In this document: positions 42,439-54,158 of the stretch, one piece after another
Numbering within the stretch: the stretch's first letter is position 1
Layout: each line of letters opens with the position of its first letter
Made by a program: the position numbers and the translations under genes
The notes under the pieces: generated by a model
Seen by the model: only the letters and a program-made list of their open reading frames with translations
Databases searched by the model: none
What the model was told of the DNA's origin: nothing
Assembly: GCA_015832175.1 (NCBI GenBank)
Contig: WJXW01000003.1
Location: forward strand, 2,976,001-3,040,000
Direction: 5' to 3'
Source of the DNA: Paraphaeosphaeria minitans
Lineage: Eukaryota; Ascomycota; Dothideomycetes; Pleosporales; Didymosphaeriaceae
Length of the DNA stretch: 64,000 bases

Positions 42439-42460
42439 GGTAGGTAGGTAGGTAGGTAGG
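42439..42460. repeat. (TAGG)n microsatellite
   Basis: Five TAGG units, eight bases after the GTGCG tract. Confidence 0.9.
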
Positions 42461-43162
42461 GCTGTGGTGGACGATATCGGAGGTCGGGTGGGATCGGGTC
42501 GGGGAGGGGCGGGAGGGGTGTGTGAGTGCGACTTCGCTGGGGGGTGGTGAGGCATGGTGGACTTTACTTGGTTGGCTTTTGCGCCGAGTCAGTGCAATGG
42601 AGGCCAGTCGGGGATTAGGTAGGTGGGCATGTGCAGAGGCAGTTCGCTCGACGGTGAGGTGGTAGATACATTTGCGTGTCTGGGGGTGTTCGTTTGAGTT
42701 TCTGCTGTCGCTGCTCAACATATACCTACTTCACACTCTAGGTATACCTAGGTACTTGTTGCATTGCATTGCATTGCTGGTATGTATATCCACCAGGCCC
42801 GTGTTTTCCACAAAACGCGTTCCACCAAATTCGCTCATTCGTGTCATAAGCCTTCCGTCGGCGCGTTCCATCCCTCGTGGTCATGATGGCTCATCCATGC
42901 TCCTCCTGTTCCGCCCCGCCGCCCTCATCTTTGCCCTTGCGCGGATGGAAATAATACCTATGTGTATCTCCACATCATGTAAATTCCGCTACTTGACCCA
43001 GGGAACACTCTCGGCAGATGCCCTTCGCTTTGGCACCACGAGGCCACAGGTGATTGGTATTAGTCGATGGCAACGGCGGCTTTTCCACGCCTTGCTTGTG
43101 TGGGCTCGTTGAAGTTATTTCTCTCTCGCTTCCTTGCATCCACAATCTCAATCTTCCTCAAG

Positions 43163-44063
43163 CTACACATCTGATTCCGTCTCATAATCCGCTTCGCCAT
43201 CATCGTGTGAAAGCAATCCATCACTGTATGGACAAATGGTTTTCTCATCGTGAATATGATAGTCGCAAGGGCAAAGATGCACCTTTGTATCCCGACGATC
43301 ACGGATCTGAGCCATTTTCGTCATGACACAGCGTGTGTATTCGTTCGGGAGTGCCTGGAACAGCTGAAGGTTTCCGTTTTCTTCTGTATCCATCGTGTTG
43401 CACCAGAAGTAGCTCTGTAGGTCGACTAGAAGTCGTAAGAGCGGGTGGTCTTTGGGAAGATTATCGTAAGCACAGATGACGGAAGTGTATGCTGGCCCTA
43501 CAGGCTGACGGTATTCCAGCTCGAAGTCCACATATTCGTTGTGCAAGACTCTCTCCAACTGCGGTGCAATGAGACGTTTCGCAAGACAGATAGCTGTGAT
43601 GTGCGCAACATCCACCGCAAGTGGTTTCTCATCGGTAGCGGGGCTGGCTATCTCTTGCTCGGTAACCTCAACCCATCGTTTGTAGTCACACCCCATCGGA
43701 GTTCCTAGGCCATAGACGAAGTCGACGAAGATATTGACTGATGCTTGTATTAGTGCATAGCGCTTGCATAGCATGAGTTCAACACTCACAGATGCCCGGC
43801 TCTACGTGCTCCAACATCAGCTTGTCGTCATCTTGCGAAGAGCCATTTAGTGCCTGCGCAAAATACTCAGAGTGTTGAGCGATGACGGCCTTGTGCAGGG
43901 GATATTTGTCGCGCTTGGGTCCAACTTCGACAGTAACGATGCCTCCGGAGCGCACTGCAGCCCTGTCGAATTGTTAAGAGACTGGTTCTAATGCGCGTCT
44001 TGTGCGAGATAGTACCTACCCATAAGTTCGTATAGCCTCCTTCTTTTCCTGATCCACTAACAT
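43163..44063 (-). CDS. BTB/POZ domain protein, first of a pair
   Basis: This is a protein of the fungal BTB family, which often forms dimers and may serve as a Cul3 adaptor; its real role is unknown. Exons are 44063-44020, 43962-43790 and 43737-43163 (introns of 57 and 52 bp), giving 263 residues. The BTB core shows as GGIVTVEVGPKRDKYPLHKA, then AVIAQHSEYFAQAL, and after splicing LEHVEPGIFNIFVDFVYGLG. The C-terminal half (ICLAKRLIAPQLERVLHNEY) is a helical extension, ending in an acidic tail (HDDGEADYETESD). Acceptor 43738 was preferred because it restores the BTB EPGIFNxFV motif. A second BTB gene lies 0.6 kb upstream on the same strand. Confidence 0.8.
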
Positions 44064-44640
44064 CGTTTGTCGCTAATTTGTGGGGTGGAGCAAGAGAGCG
44101 GAGTGGTTGAACAAGAGTCCCAAGAAGGCGAAGGAATTTTTATAGAAAGTAGATCGCGATAAGATACGTAACGGACGTCACCACGACGCCCAGCAAACGA
44201 ATAATTGACCCGTGCGCGGTGAAAGGGAATGTAGAGTTGATTCGCGAGTGAAAAAGCCAGAAATAGCAAACATACTGAAAGGAACCACTGAACTGTACGT
44301 TGGCATAACATTGATCGTGATTATATGCATACCCAAGTGTGCACATTGCTTCTCATTTTCAAACTAAGTCAGGGCAATCCCCGAGATGTCAAAGTCTTTC
44401 AGGCCGCGACTACCCGCTTGTGTCAATGCTGCCAGAGGTAGTCTAGCATCTTCACTCGCATCGCCGCCCCTAGGCCTCGAATACCGCGCTTGATGGATCT
44501 GTAATATCAGAATGTTGCGATGGCATGCAAGGACAGCGTGACTTTCCTCTTTCACTCTTAGGAGTAAGAGTTCAAGCCCTGCAACTTTGTGGCTCTGCGA
44601 TTTGTACGCGATATCGTATCATTCTGATACCGTCATTACA
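44064..44640. other. Intergenic region between the BTB genes
   Basis: No gene can be supported. It holds the promoter of the first BTB gene and the 3' flank of the second. Confidence 0.5.
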
Positions 44641-45465
44641 CTATAGTGTGATTCTGTGGGGGCGGTTGCGTGGAAGTTGGGCTGCACTAGTGCAGTCGCA
44701 TCGCTGCCACTCAGCCTCGACGTCGTGAATGTGGAAGTCAGATCGCAGCAACGGAGTCGTGGAGTCGTAAATGAGACTAGCATCAATTCCCAACACAGTG
44801 GCATAGCTTGACACAGCTGTAAGAAAATCCACTAGGAGTAGCTTCCTCGGTGCAACCTCCCTCTTCTCATCCTCGCAAATCGGATCGTGGTAGTGGCGTT
44901 GGGCTTCGACGAGGAACTTACGAAAGAGGTGTCCCTCTGGCAGGGCTTCAAAAGCGACTATCACGGCGCCGTAGGTAGCATGCTTCTGTGCTTTGATGGT
45001 GCGATCGACGAACCAGTTGTGCAATTTCTTGACCATCTCGTCAGCGCCAAAATAACTGCCTAGCTCGATCATCTTGACGAAATAGATCTCGACGGTTTCG
45101 CGGATCTCATAAGGATCTAGATGTAGCGGTCCGGCGTGTGGGAACTTGTGGCGCGGGTAACAGAGTGCTTCGAGAACTTCCCACTTGGCGATGGGCAACT
45201 TCTGCGTCTTAACCCATGATAGGAGGATTTCCCATGCATTAAGTTCGACATAGGGGAGAGAGACCATTTGGTCCTGCTCTTCGGTTCAATTGTTTCTGAA
45301 CATGTTGCGGAAGAAGTCGGTGTGTTTAGTGATGAGATCTTTAGAGATTCGATATGGCTTAAGATGTGGGCCAATCTGGACGACGACTTTGTTGGAACGA
45401 CTCGAGCGCTTGTTGGGCCGGGAGAACTCGCCTTCGGAACCAGGGACAGAGCTTTGAGGATCCAT
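44641..45465 (-). pseudogene. BTB/POZ domain gene interrupted by an in-frame TGA
   Basis: A single continuous frame runs from the ATG at 45465 through a BTB domain (NKVVVQIGPHLKPYRISKDL, then FFRNMF) to a TGA at 45288-45286 and then on in the same frame for over 210 codons (SLPYVELNAWEILLSWVKTQ, MIELGSYFGADEMVKKLHNW, and a helical C-terminus ending at 44641). BTB paralogs have a Trp at the position of the TGA, so a single TGG to TGA change explains it. No GT-AG intron can remove it. This is a nonsense allele, a sequencing error, or a stop read-through. The flanking codons look under coding constraint, so the damage is recent or not damage at all. Domain architecture matches the neighbouring BTB gene. 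Confidence 0.7.
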
Positions 45466-46239
45466 CTTGTTGTATGTTGCTACCCCTTAGTTGCGATCGA
45501 ATGGTGTAAGAGTTGAGAAGGGTGTGTGACGCGGACCTTAAAAGTGTGTTTTCTGAGGCGAGTGAAGACTATACGAGTAACATATCAATATAATGGCGTC
45601 GGAGCATTGTAAAGCATGAAAGTTAGGCTAGGTCAGTGCACACTGCACGCACAAGACTGAAGTGAAATCACGATCAGGTGAGTCTTCCTATAAACGCAGA
45701 ATCGATTCGAACTGAAGTCTCCGTTTTGTGAACATGCTGAGCTGGTTACCGGTGGAAGGGCTCGAGTGTGCCCGTCGCAAGGTAGCACCCTTGAGGCTTC
45801 TCTCGACTCATGGATCCATTCTACAATCAGTCCTTGGGAATCAGAATCAGACTGTTTCATACTGATGTTGCTCATACCGAGGTACAAGCGAGGATGCTTG
45901 GGTTAACTTCGAAGCCATTGCGTGGGAAACATTGCGTAGGAAGTACTGTGTGGAAACAACTGTCGCCCGTAGGTGCCCATACTAGAGGAGACAGTTTTCA
46001 CAGAGTAGTTGTAGATGATCAGATAAGATTAAGAGGCGAGAACGCCCATGTCCCAAGCTCCTGGCCTAGTGGGGCGCAGCGGAGTGGCGACCCCGTCATC
46101 CAATCATGGGGCGATTGTCAACCCACACCGCTGCTGATCCCCACGCTCGGCAGGGACCACAGCTGGCGATGCCACTTCAAGACGTGCGTTTCAGCACACT
46201 CTCTTCCTCCAGATCCACCACATTATTTTTGGAGCCACC
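45466..46239. other. Divergent intergenic region
   Basis: Lies between the interrupted BTB gene (-) and the desaturase (+). No gene can be supported; the open frame 45810-46313 overlaps the desaturase start and has no protein features. Confidence 0.5.
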
Positions 46240-47512
46240 ATGAAGTCTTCGGTCACGACTGCTACCCAGCAGCCCAAGCAGCCAGCCAAGAGGAGCTTGA
46301 CCGTCAAGCGTGAGGCGCAGAAAACAGAGCAAACCGCCCTTCAGAATGAACATGACCACTTTTTCTGGACATACACAGAGGAGCCGCACCGGACACGGCG
46401 ACAGGCAATTATCAAGGCCCATCCGGAGGTATGTCGCGCTCTACGGATCATTCATGTACATTTGCTAAGCACCTGCAGGTAACGAAACTCTGCGGACCTG
46501 AGCCCCTCACCAAATATGTCGTTGCATCCGTCGTCTCCCTGCAGGTATTCTGCGCATACCTCCTCCGCGACAAGCCGTTCTTGTCATGGCAGACGTTTCT
46601 CACCGCATACATAATCGGTGCTACGGCGAACCAGAACCTCTTCCTCGCAATTCACGAGATTTCACACAACCTGGCCTTTAGGAGCCCGCTAGCGAACAGG
46701 ATATTTGCCGTGTTTGCCAACCTCCCGATCGGAATACCATATAGCGCGTCGTTCCGGGTACGAATTGCCTCAATTCGTGAACTATCGACACGGAGACTGA
46801 CACGGTGTAGCCCTACCATCTAACGCATCACAAATCGCTCGGCGTGAACGGCCTTGACACCGATCTCCCCACCACATTCGAAGCCCTCTTCCTCGACTCG
46901 GTCGGCGGCAAAGCCTTCTTTTGCACCTTCCAGATCCTCTTCTACGCCCTCCGGCCCATGTTCGTCTACCAGCTCCCGCTGACCAAGATCCATCTCTTCA
47001 ACGTCATCGCACAGCTCGTCTTCGATTACGCACTTGTACAATACATCGGCGGAAAAGCGCTCGGATATATGATCTTGAGCAGCTTCTTGGCCGGTTCTCT
47101 ACACCCATGCGCAGGCCACTTCATCGCGGAGCACTACGTCTTCGAGAAACCCAGCAAGGACGCCATGAATGCAGCGAACAAGATCCCGATCCCAGAGACA
47201 TACTCATACTATGGCGTGCTCAACTTCTTCACGTACAACGTCGGACTGCACAACGAGCACCACGACTTCCCTGCCGTGCCGTGGACGCGCCTCCCGAAGC
47301 TGAACAAGATTGCGCATGAGTTCTACGACGATCTGCCCGTGCACACGAGCTGGGTGAATGTTATCTGGCAGTTCATCTGGGACAAGGACGTCAGTCTGTG
47401 GTGCCGTGTGAAAAGAGAAGAGGGTGGAAGGAGGGTCGGTGGTGGCAGCGGATGGAACGAGGAAGATCTAGGTCATAACGAGAAGAAGGGACCTATTCCT
47501 GGGGTTCTGTAA
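46240..47512 (+). CDS. DES1: Sphingolipid delta-4 desaturase
   Basis: This ER membrane enzyme introduces the 4,5-trans double bond into dihydroceramide, toward fungal glucosylceramide. Exons are 46240-46428, 46479-46757 and 46811-47512 (introns of 50 and 53 bp), giving 389 residues. The three histidine boxes of membrane desaturases are present: HEISH (122-126), HLTHH (159-163, formed across the second splice) and HNEHH (303-307), with GHFIAEHY before the last. The N-terminal HDHFFWTYTEEPHRTRR is typical of DES/DEGS proteins. Several hydrophobic segments flank the boxes. The C-terminus is Gly/Lys-rich. No N-terminal cytochrome b5 domain is seen, which fits delta-4 rather than delta-8 desaturases. 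Intact. Confidence 0.94.
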
Positions 47513-48181
47513 TCTCACTGCAAGCTTCTGGTAGCATTCATAGGCGTTGCATAGGCACAAGAATCAAACGGATCTAGAGGATACTTTTCCCGGTTTTCTG
47601 GTCTGGGACGTGGTGTTTGCCCCGCGCATTCGACCACAGAGCCACGATGCTCGAGAGGAAGATTAATTCATCTAGTAGCACAAAATCATGAAGCCCATGG
47701 TCCAGTTGGCGGTGGGGCCAGTGAAGTGTGGGTATGGCACGGCATTTTGAAAAGTCTCGCTAGAGGATTGGAGAAGGAATCCACTACGGCAAGACCGTCA
47801 GGCACGGTCTCGCGAGAAAACTGAAGTGGATTAAGAGCATTATTATGCTGTCGAGAGACGTTCTGAACCTGAGCGTGACTTGACTTCGTTCTTGGTTGGA
47901 ACAGACGCGTAAATGCCCCATGGAACAAGCGAGGAGTTACACCTAGCCTCTAGGTGAGATCTAGACATTGATGCAGCAATTCAGGGGGTTTCAATGCAAA
48001 AGATAGTCATTGGTAAATTATTACTATCTTCCGTACCCACACACTGTCCTTTCCCGCCTGGATGTATAGCCCATATCTCAGCACCAAACAACAACGCCGC
48101 ATATTAGTCCATGCTCTCTTCCAACCATCATCGTTCCAAATACGCTTTCAAAGTTTCCTCCACGCGCCAACCCAGCCACTC
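47513..48181. other. Convergent intergenic region
   Basis: 3' flanks of the desaturase (+) and of the secreted protein gene (-). No gene can be supported. Confidence 0.5.
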
Positions 48182-48797
48182 TTAAACCTCACCCAATGCC
48201 CTCTCCCTCGGCTTCGGAGCATACTGCCTAAAGCTCTTCCGTGTCGCATTCGCCGTATCCAACTTCCCGTCGTCCCACACGCACTTCACACTCCAATAGT
48301 TCAAAGACGTGTTATCCCCCGCAATCCCAGGATACCATGCCATGATCCAGTTGTCCGCAAACTTCTCGGCCGGCGTGCAACTGAAGTTGTCTTCGTCGAA
48401 GAAGGCGAAGCATGCGGTGCCCGCGTTTGGGCCAATAGATCTGCATGTGGTCTTCAGTAAACGGTAGGGATTCACTGAATGCGGGGTGTGAATCGGCTTA
48501 CCCGATGGATATGAGAGGGGCAACGGGGTGCTGGTTATCCACACAGCCTTTGGACGTCCAGCAGATAGGGTAGTTTGGATAGAATGAGGGACGGTGGTAG
48601 ACGCAGGGTGGGCCCCAATTCCTATAAAGACAGATGTAGACGCCACCACGCTCTTCGCGGATGTTGAGACTACGGACGTGTGGCGGGATGGCGTCGAGGT
48701 GGGTGTTGGGCAGCAACTGAAGGGTGGAGGGTGCGCCGGCAGTGATGAGGCACAATGTAAGGGCCACGACAGGATAGAGGAGCTTGAGTATACGCAT
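48182..48797 (-). CDS. Small secreted cysteine-containing protein
   Basis: This is a predicted secreted protein of 184 residues with no recognised family. Exons are 48797-48502 and 48440-48182, with a 61-bp intron (GTAAGC...TGCAG). The start gives a signal peptide (MRILKLLYPVVALTLCLITA, cleaved near AGA). The mature part carries seven cysteines and aromatic-rich motifs such as GGVYICLYRNWGPPCVYH and NYPICWTSKGC before the intron, and GTACFAFFDEDNFSC and WSVKCVWDDG after it. An upstream in-frame extension is possible but would bury the signal peptide. The N-x-T sites (DNTS, NATR) suggest glycosylation. The pattern resembles generic ascomycete secreted proteins expressed at the cell surface, but I assign no function. 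Confidence 0.72.
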
Positions 48798-49451
48798 TAT
48801 GCGGATGTTGATATCGATAGTGTGTTCTGAACGGTGTCTTGTAAAGTAGAAATGCTGCGGCGTGTTGGGCAGTGTCAAAATTTCGGTACCCGTTTGCAGG
48901 TCACTTACCATTAGGCAACGCACTTCGGCAAGAGACAGCCATTCCGCACGTTCGCAGCCCACTAACAATCCGTGGTTTTACGTAGTGAGATTGCGATAGC
49001 CCAAGCTTTTCCTCGTGGTCGTACGTGTCCTCCAAATGGTCCGCACATATGATCGATTATCGTTGGTACACCAGTGAATTGGACTTCACCTGCTGGGGGC
49101 AAACCATCATGTAATGAGTCATGACGACTGTAGTGACGATTTTATCACAATCGAACTCGTCATGAGCAAATCACAGTAATCGTTCATCATATAAAAGGGT
49201 ATTCGGTGCCAAACCCAGACCATGGCTCATATGCACGCTAGACCTGCAAGGCCCACGCCTGACGCTCAGATGCAAACGCCCACTAGACTGCATCTCCATA
49301 AACCTGTGAACGCATGACAATAAACGCCCTCTAATGCGATGTCCTGGAGCGCTTCCGTGGATACATGTCCATCCCGCCTATCCCTCGCCGGTCTTCTTAA
49401 CTCCAAGATAATCAATGCTTCATCCACCCATAGATCCTGGGCATCGAACCT
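48798..49451. other. Intergenic region
   Basis: Promoter of the secreted protein gene and 3' flank of the mannosyltransferase gene. No gene can be supported. Confidence 0.5.
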
Positions 49452-50733
49452 CTACGCGTTTCCCGGCTTTTCGTCCGTATCAATGTGCCACACCACGTAG
49501 TTTGGCAGCCCATACACTCCATATCCCGCCCTTTTTGCCATCTTAGCGAAGCCCTCCGTCTCCGCCTGGTTCTCGAACGCGTAACAGGGAAAGTTGATGC
49601 CAGACCGGTGGACATCTGCTTTGACGATGATGTTAACGCCACCGATACCGTCAAGTGAAATCTCCATATCTTTGTCTTCGCGCCAGTCGCCTTGGAGAGC
49701 CATGTGGTTCCGGAGGCCAAATATTTTTAGGTTCTTGTAGCCTTCTGCGAGGATCAGGTCTTTGTCTTTCTCGACATTGGCGACGACCTTGAGCGCTTCG
49801 GGGGTTTCCTGCCAGGAGTTGTAATCAAACCGGCCCTCGATATCGACCAGCTTTCCATTGACTTCCCTGTACCTGTGGAACCAGACATTCGGTACGAGAA
49901 TGTCTCTGTCGTGGAGAACAAAGTCCTCGATGATCTCGGGCGGGCTGTCGTGAATGTCCACATCCCTCCAGTACACCCAGCTATGCTCGGGCTTCAACGC
50001 TGTGGCAAGAAGGTAGTTCCTCGCCCGTGCCAGAGCTTTCCTTCGGGGGCCTTGTGCCTCAAAGCTGTGCCTGTCGTGCACCTCTTGCGATAACGTCACG
50101 CCAAAGTCCTTCTCCACAATCATAGTGAAGTGAAAAGCAACCTCAGGATTGCCCTGCACTCTCTCCAGCTCTTTTGCCAGGGTCGCCATTGTGTCATCCT
50201 CGCTGTCGCCAACCAGAAACGCGAGATCTATGAGATCGTGCGGGTACGTCAGCGAACTGAGCAGATCGAAATGCTGCGGGAGGTGTTTAGACGCCTCGCG
50301 TATCGGCGTAAGGACGAGCACGCGCTCCCGCTTCTTGACCGCATCGACCGTTGACTGTATCTCGTTGAGGTTCACGTAATTGATCGAGCTATCGTTGACC
50401 TCCATAGGCTTGTGTGGATTGAATATGACGGGTGTCTGGCGGTGTCTATACCATTCCTCGTTTTCGTTTGCTGTCATATGCAAGGGTGATTTCGCGGGTC
50501 CCCAGCAGTAGAACCTGATGTACGGTCAGCTATGTTGGCAAGTCGGCTCAAGTGTCGCCATACCTCTGCATCTCCCCAGCGGCAGACCGCATTGAATGCC
50601 ATAACAGTACCAACACCGCGACCACCGCAAACAGCGCCCATGTCCTCGGATTCCGTAGGGTATGCAACAGCTGCCGGCTTGGCGGCAACCTCGTTCTAGC
50701 AGCCTTCCATGAATAGCTCTTGGGCATAAGCAT
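49452..50733 (-). CDS. Golgi mannan polymerase subunit, GT62 (Anp1/Van1 type)
   Basis: This is an alpha-1,6-mannosyltransferase subunit that extends N-glycan outer chains in the cis-Golgi. Exons are 50733-50564 and 50514-49452 (a 49-bp intron), giving 410 residues. The start gives a short cytosolic tail, then a single type II membrane anchor (WALFAVVAVLVLLWHS). The GT62 fold shows as ERVLVLTPIREASKHLPQHF, TYPHDLIDLAFLVGDSEDD and NYLLATALKPEHSWVYWRDV, with the metal-binding D-V-D in WRDVDIHDSP. Later motifs are NVWFHRYREV and EGRFDYNSWQETPEAL. The WHIDTDEKPG end is conserved. The LAFLVGDS sequence fits Anp1 or Van1 better than Mnn9; I cannot separate the first two. The lone upstream Met at 50733 starts MLMPKSYSW. 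Confidence 0.88.
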
Positions 50734-53700
50734 TCTACCCACCCACTCGCGGCTCTCAGCGCTTTTGTCCTCGTCGTCGCCTCTGCTCTATGATATGCGC
50801 ACCGAGCTGATGCGTGGCCGCACGTTGTTGTTGTTCGTCTGGTGTCTGTCGTGCTCTTTGCGAATGGGTGGGAGGTGAAGTGAGTCCAGCGTGGCTGCGG
50901 AGGCGACGTGCGTAGTCGCAACGGGAAAGAGCTACAATGGTGAACGCGGTACTTATGAGAGCGGGCGTTTGCGCGGAAAGTGCCGCGCAGCGCAGGGAAG
51001 GAACGAGCGGATTTCAACTCCCGCACGGGGTCGCGAGGAGAAGAACAATCGACTGGTAAAGCAAGAGGTAGCGAACGTGTGGAGCGAATGCGTGAATGCT
51101 GCTGTCGCGAGCTTGTTTACATCGTATCTCAGTGAATCGCCGGCGCGCTCAAGGGTCCGTACCCTGGTCGACCTATGACGACGATGCTATCTTGCACAAA
51201 TGTTTGAGCCTTCTGCATCGTCGTCCGTTGCCATCGCCGTCGAATATCGTGTGGTCCACTCTGAATCTATCTTTTGTCAAAGTCAACGTGCCACACGCGC
51301 TATCAGATTCCGGAGGGACGCGGAATCACGTGACCAGCGGCATGTCCATCTCGTCCTACTTCGGTCGGCAAATCAGGCGTCCCGCGCCCATCTTTCGGCT
51401 GCCGAGCCCTGAAATTGCCGTACAGATCAACCTCAGCACGATCTGGTTGCTGGTCGACTCGAGTTTGAGTTCAAAGTCAGCCTGAATATCTATCGTAGGT
51501 ACCTCGTTTGTCTTGTCTCCCGAATTGACCTTTTCCACACATGCTGTTGGTCGACACTCTTGTCATTTCCCGAGAGATATTTTCTATCTCTACGACAGAT
51601 TTATAGAGTTGATGTGCGGTGGCTCGATAGCACGGAGTTGCGTAGTAAGCTCTTCGTCGCCTACATATGAGTATCTGATTTGAAGAAGCAGAAGCAGAAA
51701 CAGCCAGACATTTCTATCATGGTCGTCAAATCAAGCTCACGTTACGAAGCACTACGGCTTACAAGCATAGCCGAAATTTCGAGCATTCGGGTGCTTTGGA
51801 CGCAAGACGGGCCGGGACAGGCCTCGCTGCCGCTGCCGCTGCCCGTTGCCGTGCCTCGATGACACCAGACCCTGGCGTACAAGAGTCCATAAACTCAACG
51901 CACCACAATGACAACAAACAGGCGTTTTTTTTTCTTGAGATGAAAGCACTCAGTGAAGCGCAAATGTGCTCCAATCAACCCGAAACTTCAGAACGAGCGG
52001 ACTGTCGTCTGTGTTACCTCCAGCGAGGTCGGGTTGGGTCCAGGTATGAGGTCACTGTGAGTCTTCAGAAACCCGCTCGTTGTGTTTGGTGTGTTCACGA
52101 ATAAGACTACATGACAACAAGCAAGCAAATGCATACGCGGCTGACCCGTTGCAGATGAAATCTTTGTCACTGTTTCACCCAAAAGATCAACACCCACCCT
52201 CTTCCTATCTACGAGCCCGCTGCCGTGGCCTGTTCCACCAACCCCGTTGCCACCACAATTCGCACCAACATGCGCGCATTTCCGCTGTCCGTGCTGTGTA
52301 CAAATTTCTCTTCCGCGCGGCAGCCGCCCAAACTTCGAAAGTGACACAGCGCAGAAGGATTTGCCACTCTGTCCTCGACCCTCATGGACCTCCTCGACCC
52401 ATCCAAAGCTCCCGGGCCCATCCTTGTGCTCTCGTGACCCGCAAGCAGTATCCCATCAGCGCGCTGTAGCGAGTCAAGGACTAGCCTTCAAACCGGCGGC
52501 AGCGTCCTTGATCGCGTCCCGCGCGGCTTCTGGGGCCGTGTAACAGCGGCAGCAAGGAAGCTCGACCTCCAACGTCCATCCCAATATCTTTCCACGCAAG
52601 TTGAGTGTCCGTGCTAGTCGGTACCAGCTGCACCTGCGCGCCTGCTGCAGAATGACTGGACAGAGGAGCTCCGCGGCAGCAGGACGGGACCACCAATAAA
52701 TACTCACCGTTCCCAAGGATAGCACTGGCGCGCGTATTGGCGGAATAGCGAATACATGCACCGGGGGTCTGTAGCAAGTTTACGAAGCGGTTAGAGTGGG
52801 TGGAGAAGGAGAAGAAGGATCGAGACTTGAGAGAGTCGAGAGGAGCTGCAGCCACATCTGTTTTGCGAGAAAGGCGCGCGGGACCGGCACATGTCAGTGT
52901 AGCGCCTTTACTTGCATGCTCTTCCATCGTTTCCCTCTTCGGTCTACGCATGTTCAAGACGGGAGACCTGACGGAAGTGGCTCGAATCTATTTTGGAACC
53001 ACTGGAGGCGCAATTTACACACAATCGAATGTCTTGCTCAGAAACGACCAGAGCTAGAGTAAAACAAAACCCTCTCTATAGAGGAGGTCGAAAGTTCCCT
53101 CTCCGAGGCAAAGCGAGGTCACACTGCCCTCTCTCTCTCAGCCCCTCATTGGCCGCGGCATCTCACCATGCATCCCTCATCCCTCCCAACGGAAGACGTA
53201 CCCACATCCCCTCAATGTCCACAAGGCCCGTGTATCCCATCGACCCACGCATGACCCGCATACGCCAGCATCATCGGTCAGCGCTCGCGCTGCACGAGTC
53301 AGCACTGTTTACCTTCCGGTGTGTGGCACGAATGAAGTCGGTCTTGCAGGTGCTCCGCCTTGGCCGCAAAAAGCAAATACCACGCTATTGCAGCTCCGGT
53401 TGGCGATGGTGAGTGATAAGCGAGCGGCAGCGTGGTGGTTCAAAAATAGCAGAGAAGATGAGAAGTCTGAGCAGGCGGATCTTCAGCGGGGTTGAGAGGA
53501 GCTGTGTGTTCAGATGTCACGGCTGTATATTTGGGTCTACGGAGATTGATGTCATGTGCTCAAGTCGGAAACAGGGCCATGTGGTAAGGTAGCGCAAAAC
53601 AGACAACCATGAAGGCAAAAAGGAATCAGGTGACGGATGCTTCACGTTGAGAAACTGGCCTGAGGCAGATATCATGAACGAGTTTTAATCCGCTGCATCT

Positions 53701-54158
53701 GCGTCACTACGAGTGGCTTGCAGAGCAGTCTGAGTTTGTGCCCCCCCCCACAAGGAGCGAGCGTACACTACATACTAGACTTTAAGGTATAAAAGTGTTC
53801 AACTGAAAGCGAACGATGGCCGTTACAAAACGCTGCAGTGATGCTCGCACTGGAACAGAGAAGTGTGTGTCGAAAGGACAGACAGTATGCTCGCCAAATC
53901 ATGCCAGTCGTAACAATGAGAAAAACGAAACGGAGGAGATGTACAAGACTGGTAAATATTGTCGTAAAACGAAGGGAAAGCTTTTGGGACAAAGTACCAC
54001 CCACCTACAGAGCCAAAAGTGGACACTGAGGACGCTGCGAAAAAGCAAGCCACACCAAGCTGTTGTTATGAAAGTGCGAACACCATCCGACCAACAAGAG
54101 AACCACCAATGCTGTTGTGTTGACAAAGGAAAACATTTCATGGTCGTCTTTCATAAAA
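50734..54158. other. 3.4-kb region without a supported gene
   Basis: Many short frames are seen, and none is convincing. The best is minus-strand 52957-52481 (158 codons). It contains THSNRFVNLLQTPGACIRYS and a GTGAGT donor near 52708, and a spliced version can be drawn, but I recognise no family. A C-run lies near 53742. The left end carries the mannosyltransferase promoter and the right end the 3' flank of the next minus gene. Confidence 0.4.

Larger units (their letters stand above)
41678..43162. other. Long intergenic region with homopolymer and microsatellites
   Basis: No gene can be supported. It contains a 22-base A run, a (GTGCG)n tract and a (TAGG)n tract, listed separately. Confidence 0.55.
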
